The notes under the pieces: generated by a model
What the model was told of the DNA's origin: nothing
The model's input: only the letters and a program-made list of their open reading frames with translations
Databases searched by the model: none
Assembly: GCF_016863275.1 (NCBI RefSeq)
Contig: NZ_BOOO01000038.1
Coordinates: forward strand, 124,001-188,000
Direction of reading: 5' to 3'
Length of the DNA stretch: 64,000 nt
From: Planotetraspora mira
GTDB taxonomy: Bacteria > Actinomycetota > Actinomycetes > Streptosporangiales > Streptosporangiaceae
Made by a program: the position numbers and the translations under genes
Shown: piece after piece, positions 60,945-64,000 of the stretch
Numbering within the stretch: the stretch's first letter is position 1
Layout: each line of letters starts with the position of its first letter

Positions 60945-61481
60945 TCAGGCGCGGGACGTCCATTCCCCGGCGAGAAGGCCGAGGACGGCCTCATCCGCGT
61001 ACGCACCCCACACCCAGGCGGAGCGCCTCAGCGTGCCCTCCCGGACGAACCCCGCTCTGATCGCGGCCGCGATCATCGGGGCGTTGTCCGCGAGGGTCTC
61101 GATCTGCAGACGCTGCAATCCGAGTACGGCGAACCCGTACTCGGACAGCGCGCCGAGGACGTCGGCGGCGAGCCCGCGGCCGCGGAACGCGGGTCGCAGG
61201 GAGATCCCCACGTGAGCCATCCTGTTGTGCGTGTCGATGCCCCAGAGCAGGGCCTCGCCGGCCAGTTCCCGCGACTCCGACTCCACCACGGAGAAGCACG
61301 CCGCGTCGTCCGACGGTGCGGCCACCGCGTACGGCGAGTGCCCCGAGGCCGGCGCGATGGGGCGCCACGGGCGGGAGTCGGCCCGCGACCGCGTCACCAC
61401 GTCGTCGTACAGCTCGGATTGGAGAACGGGGACGTCACCGTCATGCCGGGCCCGCAGGATGACCCTCTCGCCGTGTATCAC
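60945..61481 (-). CDS. GNAT N-acetyltransferase, RimJ/RimL type
   Basis: 178 residues, GTG start. GNAT features: RVILRARHDGDVPVLQSELY at the N-terminus, AHVGISLRPAFRGRGLAADV with the acetyl-CoA-binding RGRGLA loop, and LQIETLADNAPMIAAAIRAG, FVREGTLRRSAWV. This subgroup acetylates protein N-termini, polyamines or antibiotics. Substrate unknown. It converges on the exporter operon (23 bp between stops) and is followed upstream by the cupin gene on the same strand. Confidence 0.9.
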   Translation of the reverse strand: MIHGERVILRARHDGDVPVLQSELYDDVVTRSRADSRPWRPIAPASGHSPYAVAAPSDDAACFSVVESESRELAGEALLWGIDTHNRMAHVGISLRPAFRGRGLAADVLGALSEYGFAVLGLQRLQIETLADNAPMIAAAIRAGFVREGTLRRSAWVWGAYADEAVLGLLAGEWTSRA

Positions 61482-61534
61482 GGTGCATTGCTACAGGAGG
61501 GGCCGTAGACGATCAACCGGATTTGCCGCGGAGG

Positions 61535-62044
61535 CTAGGGGAGTATGTCGGTGTTGGTCCGCGTTCCCATGCCCATCATGCGCTGGATCTGTTCCTCGGT
61601 CGGCGGCCCCGGCAGCTCGCCGGGCACGGCCTTGGGGAAGAGATCGATGAATCCCTCGTCCGGTCCGCCGGGGGTGAACAGGAAGATCATCTTTACGGTG
61701 TGCACCCCCTTGTTCTTGAAACGGTGGCGAGTCCCCCGGGGGACGTGGACGAAGTCCCCCGCGTGCGCGGTGAACGCGTGGTCGCCGTCGAGGAACTCCA
61801 GTTCCCCGGACAGCAGGTAGAACGTCTCGTCCTGGTCGTTGTGAACGTGCGCGTCCGGCCCGCCGCCCGGCGGCACCGACGCGTCGATGAAACCGAGCAG
61901 GCCGCCGGTCTGTGTGGCCGTGGCCTTGATCGTGTACACGTCACCGGCGGCCCAGATGCTGGGGCCCTCACCGGCAGGCACATAGAGCGCGCCGCGCTTG
62001 GTGTACCGCGGGTCGTCGTCGGGGGTGGGGAATGGCAGGCTCAC
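61535..62044 (-). CDS. Cupin-domain protein
   Basis: 169 residues, GTG with GGAG upstream. Cupin motif 1 is seen as PPGGGPDAHVHNDQDETFYLLSGELEF (given here as separate parts: PDAHVHNDQDETFY and YLLSGELEFLDG), with two His and a Glu as metal ligands; motif 2 is FVHVPRGTRHRFKN with the third His. The C-terminal region FTPGGPDEGFIDLFPKAVPG is typical of small cupins related to quercetin dioxygenase. It is a probable metal-dependent enzyme or sensor of unknown substrate. Upstream of the acetyltransferase gene, 53 bp away. Confidence 0.9.
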   Translation of the reverse strand: MSLPFPTPDDDPRYTKRGALYVPAGEGPSIWAAGDVYTIKATATQTGGLLGFIDASVPPGGGPDAHVHNDQDETFYLLSGELEFLDGDHAFTAHAGDFVHVPRGTRHRFKNKGVHTVKMIFLFTPGGPDEGFIDLFPKAVPGELPGPPTEEQIQRMMGMGTRTNTDILP

Positions 62045-62250
62045 GCCGTACTCCTAGTCACGTGTGTGTCAGCTTGCGCGGTCGCTCGGACGACGGCTTC
62101 GCATGCACCCGCGGCGACGGAGGACAGACCCGGGATGACTGCCGGTCGATGACTGATACGTTCCGAGAACCAGACGTTAGGTTGTCGGGCCAGTCCGCCT
62201 ACCTGCAAGAAGGCAGTTGGATGTGCCCTGGTACCCCGGAGGGAACCGAC

Positions 62251-62421
62251 ATGACGGGTGTCGTTGACAGTGAGGCTCGGTCGACGGCGGAGCAACCGGA
62301 CCCCTGCGACCTGATCCGAAGCGTGCTGGCGCGGGTGGGCGAGAGCGTCGCGACCTGGGCCGACACGCACCTCGACACCGTCTACGCGGCCCGCGCGACC
62401 CTCAAAGGCCCCAAGAGCTGA
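62251..62421 (+). CDS. Small hypothetical protein, 56 residues
   Basis: The ATG has a strong GGAGGG 7 bp upstream; the frame is open further upstream but lacks such a site. Translation begins TGVVDSEARSTAEQPDPCDL and ends ARATLKGPKS; a predicted helix IRSVLARVGESVATWADTHL occupies the middle, with one Cys. No family recognised. It stands alone between the divergent cupin gene and the convergent unknown gene, so nothing about its role can be inferred. The 206 bp upstream hold no recognised motif. Confidence 0.5.
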   Translation: MTGVVDSEARSTAEQPDPCDLIRSVLARVGESVATWADTHLDTVYAARATLKGPKS

Positions 62422-62556
62422 GCACGGCGAGCCGCAATCACGGTCGCAGCCCTCACTGAAAGCTGTCGACGACGCCCGAAACCCGTGTTAACCCGAGCGT
62501 CCACCAGAACACCCAATCGCCACACGATCCCTGCCTGCCGTGTTCCAGATGGATCA

Positions 62557-63609
62557 CTAGAACGGGCGAATGTATCGGCGGTCCCTTACACGGTCGTAAA
62601 TCTCACGCAGCCACGGTTGACGAACCTCCGGCAGTCGCGCCAGCGTGTGGAGGAACACGTCCGGGTCAGGCTGGAATCGACGGAACGGCAGCAGTGGCGG
62701 GGGGTCGTCGCGGTAAACGCCATCGGGTAGCCCACCCGTCGCCGGAATGAACTGCCGATCGCGGGTGGAGGCCAGATACATCCACACGTCGGCGGCCAGC
62801 GGCACCGCTGCCCCTGCGTCGGTTGGCCATGCCTCACCAGTCTGCGGATGCCGCGGGACCAAGGCGATGTCCGCGGTCGCGGCGGACAGGCCCGGCCCGG
62901 CCAAGGCCAAGCTCTTCGCCGATGAGCCCGGCGGGAGCAGGATGTCGGTCGCCAAGCGGAACACATCGGCGACGCAGCCGTCGGGGACGACCACCCGCGC
63001 ACCGCCCGATGCCGCCAGCAAGTGGGCCAGCGCCACTGAGACCGCCGCTTCCCACACCGGACTCCACATCCCGGTCGGCTGAATCGGTGAGATTTCCTGC
63101 TGTTGCTCCCGCAGTTCCTCCCAGCTGAGCACCCGACGCGCCGGCTCATCGACGCAGACAGCACGTACGGCATGCGGGTCCAGCCACACCACCTGCCACA
63201 GGGAGCAGTCGTCCACGCGGATGGCGACGGCGCGCCCGCACTGCGCACACGCCAGATTTGGGCCATCACCGCCATCCAGGCCACAGCAGTGGCCGCCGCA
63301 TCGCTCTGGAATCAAAACAGTTCCACGGACATCGCCCGGAGCGACCCCAACCGCTCCCGGCGGCCCGTAAGACAAGCCATACACCGGCGCGTGCACGCCG
63401 CGGGCTGCCGCCTCCTGCGCACCGACCTCCTCCCACAGCCGCCACGGCGGCCCGGAAGGTTCCGGGTCCACCACGTAGGTCCCCGACTCCAGGAGCACGG
63501 GAAGTAGTACTCCATTGCCGTACTTCTGATGGGCATGAGCGGGAAGCGCAACCAGCGACACCGGCGCAGTCAGAACGGCCCCACAATCCGCACACGCGAA
63601 CACAGCCAT
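62557..63609 (-). CDS. Hypothetical protein with N-terminal zinc-ribbon motifs
   Basis: 350 residues; GGAGGGC precedes the ATG. The N-terminus MAVFACADCGAVLTAPVSL has a CxxC knuckle; a second group, CGGHCCGLDG then LACAQCGRAVAIR, could complete one or two zinc sites. The middle has YLASTRDRQFIPATGG and VSVALAHLLAASGGARVVVP; the C-terminal DRVRDRRYIRPF ends the protein. No enzymatic motif. I believe similar proteins occur in other actinomycetes without assigned function. Base composition appears slightly lower in GC than the neighbouring blocks, which may mark the start of an accessory region. Confidence 0.7.
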   Translation of the reverse strand: MAVFACADCGAVLTAPVSLVALPAHAHQKYGNGVLLPVLLESGTYVVDPEPSGPPWRLWEEVGAQEAAARGVHAPVYGLSYGPPGAVGVAPGDVRGTVLIPERCGGHCCGLDGGDGPNLACAQCGRAVAIRVDDCSLWQVVWLDPHAVRAVCVDEPARRVLSWEELREQQQEISPIQPTGMWSPVWEAAVSVALAHLLAASGGARVVVPDGCVADVFRLATDILLPPGSSAKSLALAGPGLSAATADIALVPRHPQTGEAWPTDAGAAVPLAADVWMYLASTRDRQFIPATGGLPDGVYRDDPPPLLPFRRFQPDPDVFLHTLARLPEVRQPWLREIYDRVRDRRYIRPF

Positions 63610-64000
63610 GCGCCCTCCGTGCTACAAATGCGCGGATCATCCTGGCTCAGATTCATTCGCGAGGGAATACTCGACGCCAATTCCTCGGCGTGACAGGAAA
63701 CCTGGTGCGCCTGAGATCTGCGGAGCCTGAGGGCATCGGACTTTCGGGAGCGCTGTTGCCCTGGGAGCCGCCAGACGGATCGGCCCCTTGATCCCCTCGC
63801 TAAGAGTGAAAGGACGCTACTGATCGCCGCCGCGGCATTCAGGTCCCGGGATCAGCCGGCGAGCGTGGCCGCCGTCAGGGCGGCTTTCCAGATCATCCAT
63901 CGCGGGTAGGAGCGATGTCCACGTGACGCGGGAGCCCGTCCTTTGAACGGGCTCCGCGTCCCTACTTGATTCAGCAGCCGGCGGGCCATGACTATGCGCT
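63610..64000. other. Gene-free end of window with two hairpins
   Basis: No supported coding frame. Two stable stem-loops: GCCGCC-GTCAG-GGCGGC (63868-63884), followed by TTTCC, and a 14-bp stem with one bulge, GACGCGGGAGCCCGT (63925-63939) against ACGGGCTCCGCGTC (63947-63960). The second resembles the hairpins seen at ends of IS200/IS605-type elements, but no transposase or TnpB is visible, so an element starting or ending here cannot be asserted. Confidence 0.45.

Noticed and set aside
1-64000. tRNA or rRNA genes
   Set aside because: No cloverleaf-like sequence with conserved T-loop GTTCGAATC-type signature, nor rRNA sequence, was recognised in the intergenic regions.

Overview
This is a high-GC (about 70 %) actinobacterial chromosome segment. 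WhiB, coenzyme F420 synthesis, LytR-CpsA-Psr (LCP) ligases, GTG/TTG starts and the gene order ahcY ... SIS/Trm112/manB ... DUF3499 ... metallopeptidase-like ... whiB ... fbiA-fbiB ... mannose-1-P guanylyltransferase ... LCP all fit this. The order matches the conserved block Rv3248c-Rv3267 of Mycobacterium tuberculosis and its Streptomyces counterpart. The gene content (clustered fbiA/fbiB/fbiC, DUF6114/DUF6230, a polyol-phosphate polymer locus) suggests a filamentous actinomycete, perhaps Streptosporangiales; that placement is inference. I saw no rRNA, tRNA, CRISPR array or intact insertion sequence.

Layout. 0-9.5 kb: end of an RDD membrane protein, an archaeal-type S-adenosylhomocysteine hydrolase paralogue next to canonical ahcY, a MerR regulator, a DesK/DesR-like two-component pair, DUF6114/DUF6230 envelope proteins and a cation transporter. 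9.5-18.2 kb: SIS isomerase, Trm112-like protein, phosphomannomutase, DUF3499, a metallopeptidase-like protein, DUF5719, a giant membrane glycosyltransferase and whiB with a readable promoter and leader hairpin. 18.3-27.3 kb: a Gln/Tyr-rich membrane protein, F420 genes fbiA, fbiB and fbiC, and a substrate-binding/VWA protein. 27.6-45.6 kb: DNA glycosylase, sugar nucleotidyltransferase and a cell-surface glycan set (glycosyltransferases, two UPF0104-type membrane proteins, methyltransferase, two polytopic membrane proteins, LCP ligase, acyltransferase). 45.7-58.4 kb: a teichoic-acid-like polyol-phosphate locus (glycerol-1-phosphate dehydrogenase-like enzyme, cytidylyltransferases, two CDP-alcohol phosphotransferases, a cytidylyltransferase/SDR fusion, a CDP-glycerol glycerophosphotransferase-like protein, a second LCP ligase). 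58.5-60.9 kb: ABC exporter operon with its own XRE regulator. 60.9-64 kb: acetyltransferase, cupin and unknown genes.

The most unusual signal is a family of phased repeats in three intergenic spacers (2161-2537, 21194-21311, 27392-27638). Seventeen copies of the 12-mer GTGATCATGCAC (12 exact, 5 with one mismatch) recur with an exact 53-bp period and no indel. Each unit carries a second box (ACCTGCG, or AGCTGS in some arms) 35 bp from its start. Two of the arrays turn round about a perfect dyad (4+4 and 3+3 units). Each array begins within about 20 bp of the stop codon of the upstream gene and precedes ahcY2, fbiB or fbiC. I know of no described element with this architecture.
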